The position numbers and the translations under genes are program-made. From Sinorhizobium sp. A49 (GTDB lineage: Bacteria > Pseudomonadota > Alphaproteobacteria > Rhizobiales > Rhizobiaceae): a stretch of DNA of 64,000 nucleotides. The notes under the pieces are model-generated. The model did no database searches and was not told the DNA's origin. It saw nothing but the letters and a program-made list of their open reading frames with translations. This document shows, piece after piece, positions 18,515 to 26,123 of the stretch. How positions within the stretch are numbered: the stretch's first letter is position 1; every line of letters begins with the position of its first letter. Location: NCBI RefSeq assembly GCF_002002725.1, contig NZ_MUNW01000041.1, positions 124,001-188,000 of the forward strand, given 5' to 3'.

Positions 18515-19546
18515 ATGGCGCTTGCCCGAAAAGGCCGTTCACAGCGCACGATCGATTATTGGCCCGGCTTCGTCGATGCGTTGTCGACGCTGCTTTTGTC
18601 GATCATGTTTCTGCTCAGCGTCTTCGTGCTGGCGCAGTTCCTGCTCAGCCGCGAAATCAGCGGCAAGGACGAGGTTCTGACCCGGCTGAACAGCCAGATC
18701 AACGAGCTGACGCAGCTGCTGGCGCTGGAAAAGAGCGGCAAGCAGGATCTCGAGGATTCGCTCGCCAATCTGCAGGCTTCCCTTTCCCAGTCGGAAGGTG
18801 AACGGTCCCGCCTGCAGGCCCTGCTCGACCGGGGTGCCGGCAGCGCGGATGCCGCCAACGAGAAGCTGGGGCGTGTCGGTGCCGAGCTCGACGCCGAACG
18901 CCAGACCAGCGCCCGCGCCATAAGCCAGATCGAGCTTCTGAACCAGCAGATTGCAGCGCTGCGCAGCCAAATTGCGGCGATCGAAGAGGCGCTGCAGGCG
19001 TCTGAAGCCAAGGACCAGTCTTCGCAGACAAAGATCGCCGATCTCGGCCGCCGTCTGAATGTCGCGCTGGCGCAACGGGTGCAGGAACTGAACCGCTATC
19101 GATCCGACTTCTTCGGGCGGCTGCGCGAAATCCTGTCCGATCGTGAAAACATCCGCATTGTCGGCGACCGCTTCGTCTTCCAGTCCGAGGTGCTTTTCCC
19201 CTCCGGCGGCAACGAGCTCAACCCCGAGGGCCAGACCGAAATGGCCAAGCTCGCATCGGCGCTGCTCGACCTTGCCAAGGAAATTCCGGCCGAGATCAAC
19301 TGGGTGCTGCGCGTCGACGGGCACACGGACAATGTCCAACTCTCGGGCACCGGCCGTTATGCCGACAACTGGGAGCTTTCGTCTGCCCGTGCCACATCCG
19401 TCGTCAAATTCCTGATCTCGAAGGGCGTGCCGGCCGATCGGCTGGTTGCCGCCGGTTTCGGTGAGTATCAGCCGATCGCCGAGGGTGACAGCGTCGAGGC
19501 GCGGTCGCAGAACCGTCGCATCGAGCTGAAGCTGACCGAGAAATAG
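18515..19546 (+). CDS. OmpA/MotB-type peptidoglycan-binding protein with coiled coil
   Basis: A 343-aa protein with an N-terminal transmembrane helix (VDALSTLLLSIMFLLSVFVL). A coiled coil follows (about 48-170, heptad-rich LNSQINELTQLLALEKSGKQ onward) and then an OmpA-like peptidoglycan-binding domain (about 200-340). The domain shows the motif LRVDGHTDNVQLSG...NWELSSARATSVVKFL and the ending SQNRRIELKLTEK. The topology matches MotB, except for the long coiled coil. With the MotA-like partner four bases upstream it may couple proton flow to envelope force. The pair is conserved in rhizobia, but I know of no assigned function. Confidence 0.87.
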   Translation: MALARKGRSQRTIDYWPGFVDALSTLLLSIMFLLSVFVLAQFLLSREISGKDEVLTRLNSQINELTQLLALEKSGKQDLEDSLANLQASLSQSEGERSRLQALLDRGAGSADAANEKLGRVGAELDAERQTSARAISQIELLNQQIAALRSQIAAIEEALQASEAKDQSSQTKIADLGRRLNVALAQRVQELNRYRSDFFGRLREILSDRENIRIVGDRFVFQSEVLFPSGGNELNPEGQTEMAKLASALLDLAKEIPAEINWVLRVDGHTDNVQLSGTGRYADNWELSSARATSVVKFLISKGVPADRLVAAGFGEYQPIAEGDSVEARSQNRRIELKLTEK

Positions 19547-19696
19547 GCGGTCTGACCGGGATGTCACCGGCGCCCGGACTCTTGATCCAGCACCCTTGAA
19601 TTGACCTTGACGTACGCGTAACACTTGCACCTGAGGGATGCGCTCAGCCTGCCTTCTGAGGATGCCGGAGAGGACTGGTGTCTCCAGGGATCAAGG

Positions 19697-21385
19697 ATGG
19701 CGGCTGCATCTCCTGAGGATGCGGGGGCGGCTTGGATGGATTGTGATGTGCTGGTGGTCGGTGCCGGTCTTGCCGGCCTTGTGGCGGCGTCGGAGGCAGC
19801 GGCCCTTGGCCGCAAGGTGATCGTCCTCGATCAGGAGGGGGAGCAGAACCTCGGCGGCCAGGCCTTCTGGTCGCTCGGCGGCCTGTTTTTCGTCGACAGT
19901 CCCGAGCAACGCCGCATGGGCATCAGGGATAGCCGCCAACTGGCCCGGCAGGACTGGATGGGCTCGTCGCAGTTCGATCGTCCGGAAGATCACTGGCCGC
20001 GACTGTGGGCGGATGCCTATCTCGATTTCGCTGCCGGCGAAAAGCGCAGCTGGCTGCATCAACTCGGCATGCGCTGGTTCCCCGTTGTCGGCTGGGCCGA
20101 GCGCGGCGGCGGCCTTGCGCATGGTCACGGCAATTCGGTGCCGCGTTTCCACGTCACCTGGGGCACAGGCCCAGCGGTACTCGAGCCGTTCGTGCGGCTG
20201 ACGCGGGAAGCGGAAAGCCGCGGCCTCGTGCGCTTTCGCTTCCGCCACCGGGTCGATGAGCTGGTGACGACCGATGGGGCGGTCACCGGCGCGCGCGGTT
20301 CGGTGCTGAAGGCCGATCCGGTCGAACGCGGCCAGCGCAGTTCGCGCGATGTCGCCGGCGATTTCGAGATATCGGCCGGCGCCGTCATCGTGACCTCCGG
20401 CGGCATCGGCGGCAACCAGGAGCTGGTACGGCGCAACTGGCCGCGCAAGCGGCTGGGCCAGTCCCCGGCAACGATGGTCTGCGGCGTGCCGCACCATGTC
20501 GATGGCCGGATGCTGGAGATAGCGTCACGCGCCCGCGGCTCGGTGATCAATTCTGATCGTATGTGGCACTATACCGAGGGCCTGAAGAACTTCGATCCGA
20601 TCTGGCCGGACCATGGCATCCGCATCCTGCCCGGTCCGTCGTCCTTCTGGTGCGATGCCGACGGCAACCGCTTTCCGGCACCCGCCATGCCCGGTTTCGA
20701 CACGCTCGGCACCCTCAAGGCCATTCGCGACAGCGGCCATGACTACAGCTGGTTCATCCTGACGCGGGCGATCATCAAGAAGGAATTCGCACTCTCCGGT
20801 TCCGAGCAGAATCCGGATCTGACCGGCAAGAGCATCGCGCTTCTCCTCAAGCGCTTGGGCAAGAACCCGCCCGGGCCGGTGCAGGCTTTCATGGACAAGG
20901 GCGAGGATTTTATCGTCCGAGATCGGCTCGACGATCTCGTGCCGGCGATGAATGCGTTGACAGGCGAGAACCGGCTGTCGATCGATCACCTGCGCGAGCA
21001 GATCGAGGCACGCGATCGCGAGATCGCCAATCCCTTTTCCAAGGATGCCCAGGTGACGGCGATCCGCGGCGCGCGGTCCTACCGCGGCGACCGACTGTTG
21101 CGCACGGCCAAGCCGCATCGCCTGCTCGATCCCAAGGCCGGACCGCTGATTGCCGTCCGGCTGCACATCCTGACGCGCAAGACACTCGGGGGTCTCCAGA
21201 CCAACCTGTCGGGCCAGGTGCTGGAGCAATCGGGCGAGCCGGTCTCGGGGCTTTACGCCGCGGGCGAAGTGGCCGGCTTCGGCGGCGGCGGCATGCACGG
21301 CTACAACGCGCTCGAGGGCACGTTTCTCGGCGGCTGCATCTATTCCGGTCGGGTGGCAGGGCGGGGCGCTTGCGAGACGGCTTGA
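19697..21385 (+). CDS. FAD-dependent dehydrogenase, 3-ketosteroid dehydrogenase/fumarate reductase superfamily
   Basis: A 562-aa flavoprotein. The Rossmann FAD motif is DVLVVGAGLAGLVAASEAAA with the acidic end VIVLDQE. The C-terminal FAD block SGLYAAGEVAGFGGGGMHGYNALEGTFLGG is typical of the FAD-binding dehydrogenase/KstD group. The substrate is unknown. The start at 19697 has CAGGGA six bases upstream; ATG 19736, just before the FAD motif, is an alternative. It is single-gene and ends at the bidirectional hairpin 21435-21460. No steroid genes are nearby, so a steroid substrate should not be assumed. Confidence 0.85.
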   Translation: MAAASPEDAGAAWMDCDVLVVGAGLAGLVAASEAAALGRKVIVLDQEGEQNLGGQAFWSLGGLFFVDSPEQRRMGIRDSRQLARQDWMGSSQFDRPEDHWPRLWADAYLDFAAGEKRSWLHQLGMRWFPVVGWAERGGGLAHGHGNSVPRFHVTWGTGPAVLEPFVRLTREAESRGLVRFRFRHRVDELVTTDGAVTGARGSVLKADPVERGQRSSRDVAGDFEISAGAVIVTSGGIGGNQELVRRNWPRKRLGQSPATMVCGVPHHVDGRMLEIASRARGSVINSDRMWHYTEGLKNFDPIWPDHGIRILPGPSSFWCDADGNRFPAPAMPGFDTLGTLKAIRDSGHDYSWFILTRAIIKKEFALSGSEQNPDLTGKSIALLLKRLGKNPPGPVQAFMDKGEDFIVRDRLDDLVPAMNALTGENRLSIDHLREQIEARDREIANPFSKDAQVTAIRGARSYRGDRLLRTAKPHRLLDPKAGPLIAVRLHILTRKTLGGLQTNLSGQVLEQSGEPVSGLYAAGEVAGFGGGGMHGYNALEGTFLGGCIYSGRVAGRGACETA

Positions 21386-21434
21386 GCGAAGCCAAGCGGC
21401 TATCGTTGTCCGTATATCATGCCCCTCACCCTAG

Positions 21435-21460
21435 CCTTCTCCCCGCAGGCGGGGAGAAGG
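21435..21460. terminator. GC-rich hairpin repeat between convergent genes
   Basis: A perfect 10-bp stem CCTTCTCCCC/GGGGAGAAGG around GCAGGC, embedded in a CCCTCACCCTAG...GCCGGATGAAGGG context. I recognise this as a dispersed bacterial intergenic hairpin. It probably terminates both the dehydrogenase and tctC genes, although no T-run is present. Confidence 0.6.
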
Positions 21461-21513
21461 CGGCGGCAGCCGGATGAAGGGCCAATCCGCCGTGTGGCGT
21501 GAGATGCCAAGGA

Positions 21514-22506
21514 TCAATCCATCTGGATGTTGGCGTCGCGAACGACAGGCGTCCATTTTGCCAGTTCGGCCTTCACATGGGCGCCAAGCTCCTCAGGCGT
21601 CGAGCCGACGATGGTGGCGCTGAACTCTTTCATGCGCTCGACCACGGCCGGATCGGCAAGCGCCTTGTTGGCGGCCTCGTTGAGGCGGGCGACAACGGGT
21701 TCGGGCGTGTTGGCAGGCGCAAACAGCGCGTTCCAGGTGTAGGTTTCGTAACCCGGAATACCGGCCTCGGCGACCGTCGGAACATCGGGGAACGAGGGTG
21801 CGCGTTCGGACGTCGTGACCGCAAGCGCCCGCAAGGTGCCGGCCTTGATGTGCCCGGAAGAGGAGGGCAGGTTGTCGAACATGATCGGCACCTGGTTGCC
21901 GATGACGTCGTTCAGCGCCGGGCCGGCGCCCTTGTAGGGGATATGCTGCATGTTGACGCCTGCCATCTTCTTGAAGAGTTCGCCGGAGAGGTGCAAGGGC
22001 GTGCCGTTGCCGGACGAGGCGTAGGCATATTCGTCGGGCTTGGCTTTCAAGAGTGCCAGCAATTCTTCGACGGTCTCGGCCGGCAGTTCGGGATTGACCA
22101 CCAGCACGTTCGGCACGACGACCAGAAGCGAGATCGGCGCAAAGTCCTTTTCCGGATCATAGGGCTTGGTCTTGAGGATCAGCGGGTTGAGCGCGTGTGT
22201 CGCGACCGTGCCCATCAGGATCGTGTAGCCATCCGGATCGGCGCGCGCGACATTGTCGGCACCGAGGTTGCCCCCGGCGCCGGCGACGTTCTGGACGATG
22301 ACCTGCTGGCCGAGATCCTCCGACATCTTCTGTGCGACGATGCGCGCCACCACGTCGGTCGAACCGCCGGCGGCAAAGGGAACGACGAGGGTGACGGCGC
22401 GATCCGGAAAGCCTTGAGCGTTCGCCTGGATACCGGATCCGAAAACGGTGAGGGCAGTGAAGCCGAGGGCGAGCGCTGCCCGTCGGGTCAAATTCGAAAA
22501 CGTCAT
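21514..22506 (-). CDS. TctC/Bug-family periplasmic solute-binding protein (orphan)
   Basis: A 330-aa protein with a signal peptide (NLTRRAALALGFTALTVFGSGIQANA, with a twin-arginine-like start). A mature Bug-type binding protein follows: FPDRAVTLVVPFAAGGSTDVVAR, QQVIVQNVAGAGGNLGAD, HIPYKGAGPALNDVIGNQV and FDNLPSSSGHIKAGTLRALAVT. Bug proteins bind carboxylates for tripartite tricarboxylate transporters, but no tctA or tctB gene is nearby, so this is an orphan receptor. The ATG at 22506 has GGGAGGA upstream. A terminator for the preceding ABC gene ends 41 bp before the start. Confidence 0.9.
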   Translation of the reverse strand: MTFSNLTRRAALALGFTALTVFGSGIQANAQGFPDRAVTLVVPFAAGGSTDVVARIVAQKMSEDLGQQVIVQNVAGAGGNLGADNVARADPDGYTILMGTVATHALNPLILKTKPYDPEKDFAPISLLVVVPNVLVVNPELPAETVEELLALLKAKPDEYAYASSGNGTPLHLSGELFKKMAGVNMQHIPYKGAGPALNDVIGNQVPIMFDNLPSSSGHIKAGTLRALAVTTSERAPSFPDVPTVAEAGIPGYETYTWNALFAPANTPEPVVARLNEAANKALADPAVVERMKEFSATIVGSTPEELGAHVKAELAKWTPVVRDANIQMD

Positions 22507-22546
22507 GAGGGTCCTCCCTGGACAGTCCACGTCTGTCATGGCGGCC

Positions 22547-22583
22547 AAAAAAAGAGCCGGCACCTATAGAATAGGGTCCGGCT
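22547..22583 (-). terminator. Intrinsic terminator after the ABC exporter
   Basis: On the minus strand AGCCGG (22583-22578) pairs with CCGGCT (22560-22555), extended by an ACCCTAT/ATAGGT partial stem, then T7. A possible tctC promoter (TTGCAG-N16-TATTCT) overlaps the hairpin. Confidence 0.75.
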
Positions 22584-22639
22584 TTGCAACTGCAATGGCG
22601 TGCCGGACATGCCGGCATCAGACTATCGTAGTGTTTGTA

Positions 22640-24442
22640 TTACTTGTTTGGGTTCAGGAACAGCTCCTCGGCGCCGTGGTTGAACTGCAACCGGGCCAGC
22701 TTCGCATAAAGCCCGTCCTGGCGGATCAGCGAGGCATGGGTTCCCTCTTCGACCACCCGGCCGTGTTCCATCACCAGGATGCGGTCAGCCTTCAAGACGG
22801 TTGCGAGCCGATGGGCAATGACAATGGTCGTGCGCTCATGCAGCAAGCCTTCAAGCGCCTTCTGAACCAGCGTTTCGCTTTCGGCGTCGAGCGCCGACGT
22901 TGCCTCGTCCAGCAGAAGGATCGGGGCATTGCGCAAAATGGCGCGGGCTATGGCGATGCGCTGGCGCTGGCCGCCCGAGAGCGTGATGCCGCGCTCGCCG
23001 ACAAGCGTGTCGTAGCCTTTTTCCATCCGGCCGATGAATTCGTCGGCTTGGGCGGCGACGGCTGCAGCGCGCACGGCCTCGCGGCTTGCATCCGGCACGC
23101 CGAAGGCAATGTTGTCGTGAACGGAGGACGCGAAGATGGTGACGTCCTGCGGCACGATCGCCAGGCGGGCGCGCAGTTCCTTCGGATCGACGGTGCGGAT
23201 GTCGACACCATCGACGGTGACGGCTCCCTTTGCCGGGTCGTAGAACCGCAGCAGCATCGAGAATACGGTGCTCTTGCCCGCACCCGACGGGCCGACGATG
23301 GCGACGGTTTCACCGGGCTTGATCGCAAAGCTGAGGCCGTTCAGGCTCTTGTAATCGGGGCGTGCCGGGTAGGCGAAATAGACGTCGTCGAAGCTGATGG
23401 CGCCGAGCGCCGGCGACGGCAGGGCGACAGGATTTTCCGGCGCCTTGATATCAGGAACTTCGGTGAGGAGTTCGTTCAGCCGCTCCGCAGCGCCGGCTGC
23501 CTGCGAAAGCTCGCCCCAGACCTCCGACAGCGAGCCGAGGCTGCCGGCGGCAAAAACCGAATAGAGCAGGAACTGGCTGAGGGTGCCGGCCGAGAGATTG
23601 CCTGCCAGCACGTCGCGAGCCCCAAACCAGAGGACCGCGACGACGCTGCCGAACACCATGGTGATGGCGAATGCAGTCAGCACGGAACGCGCCTTGATCG
23701 CTGAGCGCGCGGCGCCGAAGGCATCCTCGACCGCCGTGCCGAAGCGGTTGTTGGCGATGTCTTCGCTGTTGAAGGCCTGAACGGTGCGCGAGGCGGCAAT
23801 CGCCTCGCCGGCATAGGCCGATGCCATCGCCAGCGTGTCCTGCGCCTCGCGGGATCGGCGGCGGACGGAGCGGCCGAAGCCGACCAGCGGAAACACGATC
23901 ACCGGAATTGCTGCCAGCACAAGGCTCGACAGCTTCGGGCTGGTATAGACCATCATGCCGATGGCGCCGAGACACAGGATCAGGTTGCGAAGGGCGACCG
24001 ATGCTGTCGCGCCGACGGCGGACTTCAGCTGCGTGGTGTCGGCGGTCAGCCGGGAGACGATCTCGCCCGACTGGTTGACGTCGAAGAACGACGCGGAAAG
24101 GCGGGTGACGTGCTCAAAGACGTTGCGGCGAAGATCCGCGACGATGCGTTCGCCAAGGGTGATGACGAAGTAGTAGCGCGCGGCACTCGCCAAGGCGAGG
24201 ATGATCGCGAGCATCATCAGCATCGCGAAATAGGTATTGATGAAGCCACTATCGGAATTGGAAAAGCCGTTGTCGACCATGCGCCTGACGGCGAGCGGCA
24301 GCGTCAGGGTCGTTATCGCTGCGGTCACGAGTGAAATCCCGGCCCCGATGACCAGATATCGATAGCGCTTGAGGTAGGGCAGCAGCGTGGCGAGAGGGCG
24401 AATGGATCTACGCGCTGGCGACTGGTTTTCTCGTTCGGACAC
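22640..24442 (-). CDS. ABC exporter, fused permease-ATPase (MsbA-like half transporter)
   Basis: A 600-aa half transporter with six N-terminal transmembrane helices (about 20-300) followed by the nucleotide-binding domain. The ATPase motifs are all present: Walker A GPSGAGKST, Q-loop IVPQDVTIF, signature LSGGQRQR, Walker B ILLLDEATSALD and H-loop IAHRLATV. It is expected to act as a homodimer exporting a lipid, drug or other hydrophobic molecule across the inner membrane; the substrate cannot be told. GTG 24442 is chosen for the GGGGG just upstream; a TTG six codons earlier is also open. Confidence 0.93.
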   Translation of the reverse strand: MSERENQSPARRSIRPLATLLPYLKRYRYLVIGAGISLVTAAITTLTLPLAVRRMVDNGFSNSDSGFINTYFAMLMMLAIILALASAARYYFVITLGERIVADLRRNVFEHVTRLSASFFDVNQSGEIVSRLTADTTQLKSAVGATASVALRNLILCLGAIGMMVYTSPKLSSLVLAAIPVIVFPLVGFGRSVRRRSREAQDTLAMASAYAGEAIAASRTVQAFNSEDIANNRFGTAVEDAFGAARSAIKARSVLTAFAITMVFGSVVAVLWFGARDVLAGNLSAGTLSQFLLYSVFAAGSLGSLSEVWGELSQAAGAAERLNELLTEVPDIKAPENPVALPSPALGAISFDDVYFAYPARPDYKSLNGLSFAIKPGETVAIVGPSGAGKSTVFSMLLRFYDPAKGAVTVDGVDIRTVDPKELRARLAIVPQDVTIFASSVHDNIAFGVPDASREAVRAAAVAAQADEFIGRMEKGYDTLVGERGITLSGGQRQRIAIARAILRNAPILLLDEATSALDAESETLVQKALEGLLHERTTIVIAHRLATVLKADRILVMEHGRVVEEGTHASLIRQDGLYAKLARLQFNHGAEELFLNPNK

Positions 24443-24651
24443 ATGACCCCCGTTCGCCAATCACGGAGGGGGCGGGTTTGCCCATGAGTCTTCCGCGCGG
24501 CACTTGTTATCCCGCAGACCTTGATGTATAGGCACGGCATCGAATTGGGAAGCCGTGGCCCATCAGGCGGTCTGCGGCTTCATTTACGTGTTCGGTCTCG
24601 AAGTCGCAATGCCTTGCGACAATTGGACCCTGGAACTCTAGGAAGATCATT

Positions 24652-24873
24652 ATGAAGGCAGATATCCATCCCGACTATCACCTGATCAAGGTGGTCATGA
24701 CTGACGGCACCGAATACGAAACCCGCTCGACCTGGGGTTCTGAAGGCGCCACCATGAACCTGGAAATCGACCCGAAGTCGCACCCGGCCTGGACGGGTGG
24801 CAACCAGCAGCTCATGGACCGCGGCGGCCGCGTCTCCAAGTTCAAGAAGCGTTTCGAAGGCCTCGGCCTCTAA
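24652..24873 (+). CDS. rpmE: Ribosomal protein bL31 (cysteine-free type)
   Basis: A 73-aa protein opening [20 protein letters not shown], the bL31 signature, and ending KKRFEGLGL. It has no cysteines, so the zinc ribbon of the C+ form is missing. AGGAAG precedes the ATG. It is monocistronic with a strong terminator at 24901-24923. Confidence 0.96.
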   Translation: MKADIHPDYHLIKVVMTDGTEYETRSTWGSEGATMNLEIDPKSHPAWTGGNQQLMDRGGRVSKFKKRFEGLGL

Positions 24874-24900
24874 TAGCACGCTCTCTTGGCGCGTTTTCGA

Positions 24901-24923
24901 AGCCCGGCTCTGCCGGGCTTTTT
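24901..24923 (+). terminator. Intrinsic terminator after rpmE
   Basis: AGCCCGGC (24901-24908) pairs with GCCGGGCT (24912-24919) around a 3-nt loop, running into T5. Confidence 0.92.
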
Positions 24924-25002
24924 GTTGTTCTGGGCCTTCTTTTCTGCTCGGTAGCGGATCTCTGATGTGTGAAAGCATGCGAGCGTGCCTGATCGGCGCA
25001 TG

Positions 25003-25027
25003 AAAAAACCCGGCGCGAGGGCCGGGT
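25003..25027 (-). terminator. Intrinsic terminator after the DUF1465 gene
   Basis: On the minus strand ACCCGGC/GCCGGGT (25027-25021 with 25014-25008) is followed by T6. Confidence 0.9.
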
Positions 25028-25064
25028 CTGTTTCGCTGGCAGAAAACTGCCGGATATCTTCAAA

Positions 25065-25583
25065 TCAGTTGGTGCCGAAGGCCGTCTGCAGCAACTTGAT
25101 CTGTGCCTTGACGCCGTTCTGGTTGTCCGGAACGAAGGTCGAGGCTTCCTGCGGGCGGTAGATCTCGCGGTCGAGCAGGGCGACGCGGTTCTGCAGGCGC
25201 AGCGAGCGCTCGATCAGGTCGCGGAACGATTCCGGAAGCTCGCTCCAGCCAGGCGCGCTCCGGTCGACGTTGAAGCTGTCGAGGCGAACCTTGCTCTTTT
25301 CCGAAAGCACCTGGTCGCGGCTCATCTCGCCATTGTTGACGGCGCGCTGAAGCAGGAGCCACGATGCCATCTGCATCAGGCGGGTGGTGAGCCGCATGGA
25401 TTCTGCTGCGTAGAGGACCGATGCCATGCGCGGCAGGACCTTGGATGCCAGGCGACCGGGACCGTCGAGATAGCTCGCGGTTTCTTCGACCAGACCCATG
25501 CCTTCCGAATAGAGCGCCTTGAACTGCGCCGACGCCGCCGCGTGTCCCGCGAAACTGACGGTATTCAATCCTCTTTCGGACAT
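25065..25583 (-). CDS. rcdA: DUF1465 protein, RcdA family
   Basis: A 172-aa helical protein (SFAGHAAASAQFKALYSEGM, LYAAESMRLTTRLMQMASWL, then the SEKSKVRLDSF and AALD-like ESFRDLIERSLRLQNRVALL segments). This is the DUF1465 layout. In Caulobacter the family member RcdA is an adaptor that helps ClpXP destroy the cell-cycle regulator CtrA; the role here is inferred by family. The start at 25583 (MSERGLN) is preferred over 25613. It is single-gene, with a terminator downstream and a candidate small RNA or terminator upstream. Confidence 0.83.
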   Translation of the reverse strand: MSERGLNTVSFAGHAAASAQFKALYSEGMGLVEETASYLDGPGRLASKVLPRMASVLYAAESMRLTTRLMQMASWLLLQRAVNNGEMSRDQVLSEKSKVRLDSFNVDRSAPGWSELPESFRDLIERSLRLQNRVALLDREIYRPQEASTFVPDNQNGVKAQIKLLQTAFGTN

Positions 25584-25757
25584 GACCTGTTTTCCCTGGT
25601 TCAAACGCATCACGACAGTCGGGTAACGGGCGGCTTTGGGAAAAGTTTCCTTGCCGGCCTCTATGCCTGAAGAATGATGCCATAGCGCATTTCGCGCAAG
25701 AGCATTCTTAAGAAAGGGTTAATCTCCACAATTCTTTGCAGCAACCTATGCCAAAAC

Positions 25758-25876
25758 AAAAAAAGAGCCGCGGAAAGCGGCTCTCAAGGTAAAACAGGGA
25801 GAAAAATCAGACCCATTCGCCAGTCGGAGAAATTGTCTGAGTCCGGAAAGTTCCGGATGATCAGACAATCGCAGAG
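25758..25876 (-). ncRNA. Candidate small RNA, or terminating 3' UTR of the DUF1192 gene
   Basis: Read on the minus strand, a 36-nt hairpin comes first. Its outer stem TTGTCTGA/TCAGACAA and inner stem TCCGGAA/TTCCGGA are both perfect (25868-25833). About 48 unpaired, CU-rich nucleotides follow (TTTCTCC, TTTTTCTCCCTG), then a terminator AGAGCCGC/GCGGCTCT (25784-25764) with T7. A TATATT lies at 25889-25884, about 10 bp before the hairpin. The 5' structure, open CU-rich anti-ribosome-binding-like middle and terminator are the shape of a trans-acting sRNA. No clear -35 is seen, so processing from the DUF1192 mRNA is the alternative. Confidence 0.5.
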
Positions 25877-25934
25877 AATGCTTAATATACCGTTAAGTAA
25901 GCGCCGTTTCGGGCCGGTTGTCCTTGTGGCGCCG

Positions 25935-26123
25935 TCAGCGAAACAGACCTTCTGCCGCCGACCGGCTTGCGGATTTGCGCTCGCGCTCGGCCTCGAGCCG
26001 GGCGATTTCCTCGTTCAGCAATGCGATGCGCTGGGTGAGTTCGTCGACCGACAGCAATGACAGGTCGCTGCCGATCTCATGCGCCAGTTTCTTCTTCGGT
26101 AGGTCTTCGTCAAACAGGCCCAT
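25935..26123 (-). CDS. DUF1192 small protein
   Basis: A 62-aa protein (MGLFDEDLPKKKLAHEIGSD, then LLSVDELTQRIALLNEEIARLEAE). It is the alphaproteobacterial DUF1192 family: a short N-terminal DE-D-PKKK-HEIG motif and one leucine-zipper-like helix. The function is unknown. AGGAGG lies nine bases before the ATG, inside the end of the upstream MFS gene, which it overlaps by 14 bp; translation is probably coupled. Confidence 0.87.
   Translation of the reverse strand: MGLFDEDLPKKKLAHEIGSDLSLLSVDELTQRIALLNEEIARLEAERERKSASRSAAEGLFR

Noticed and set aside
19595-19630. TTGACC plus CGTACG spacer as a MerR-type promoter of the flavoprotein
   Set aside because: Only CGTACG is symmetric, and no -10 box is credible at the expected place.
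21435-21460. The CCTTCTCCCC hairpin as a novel element
   Set aside because: It is a very common dispersed intergenic hairpin in bacteria and fits a simple terminator between convergent genes.
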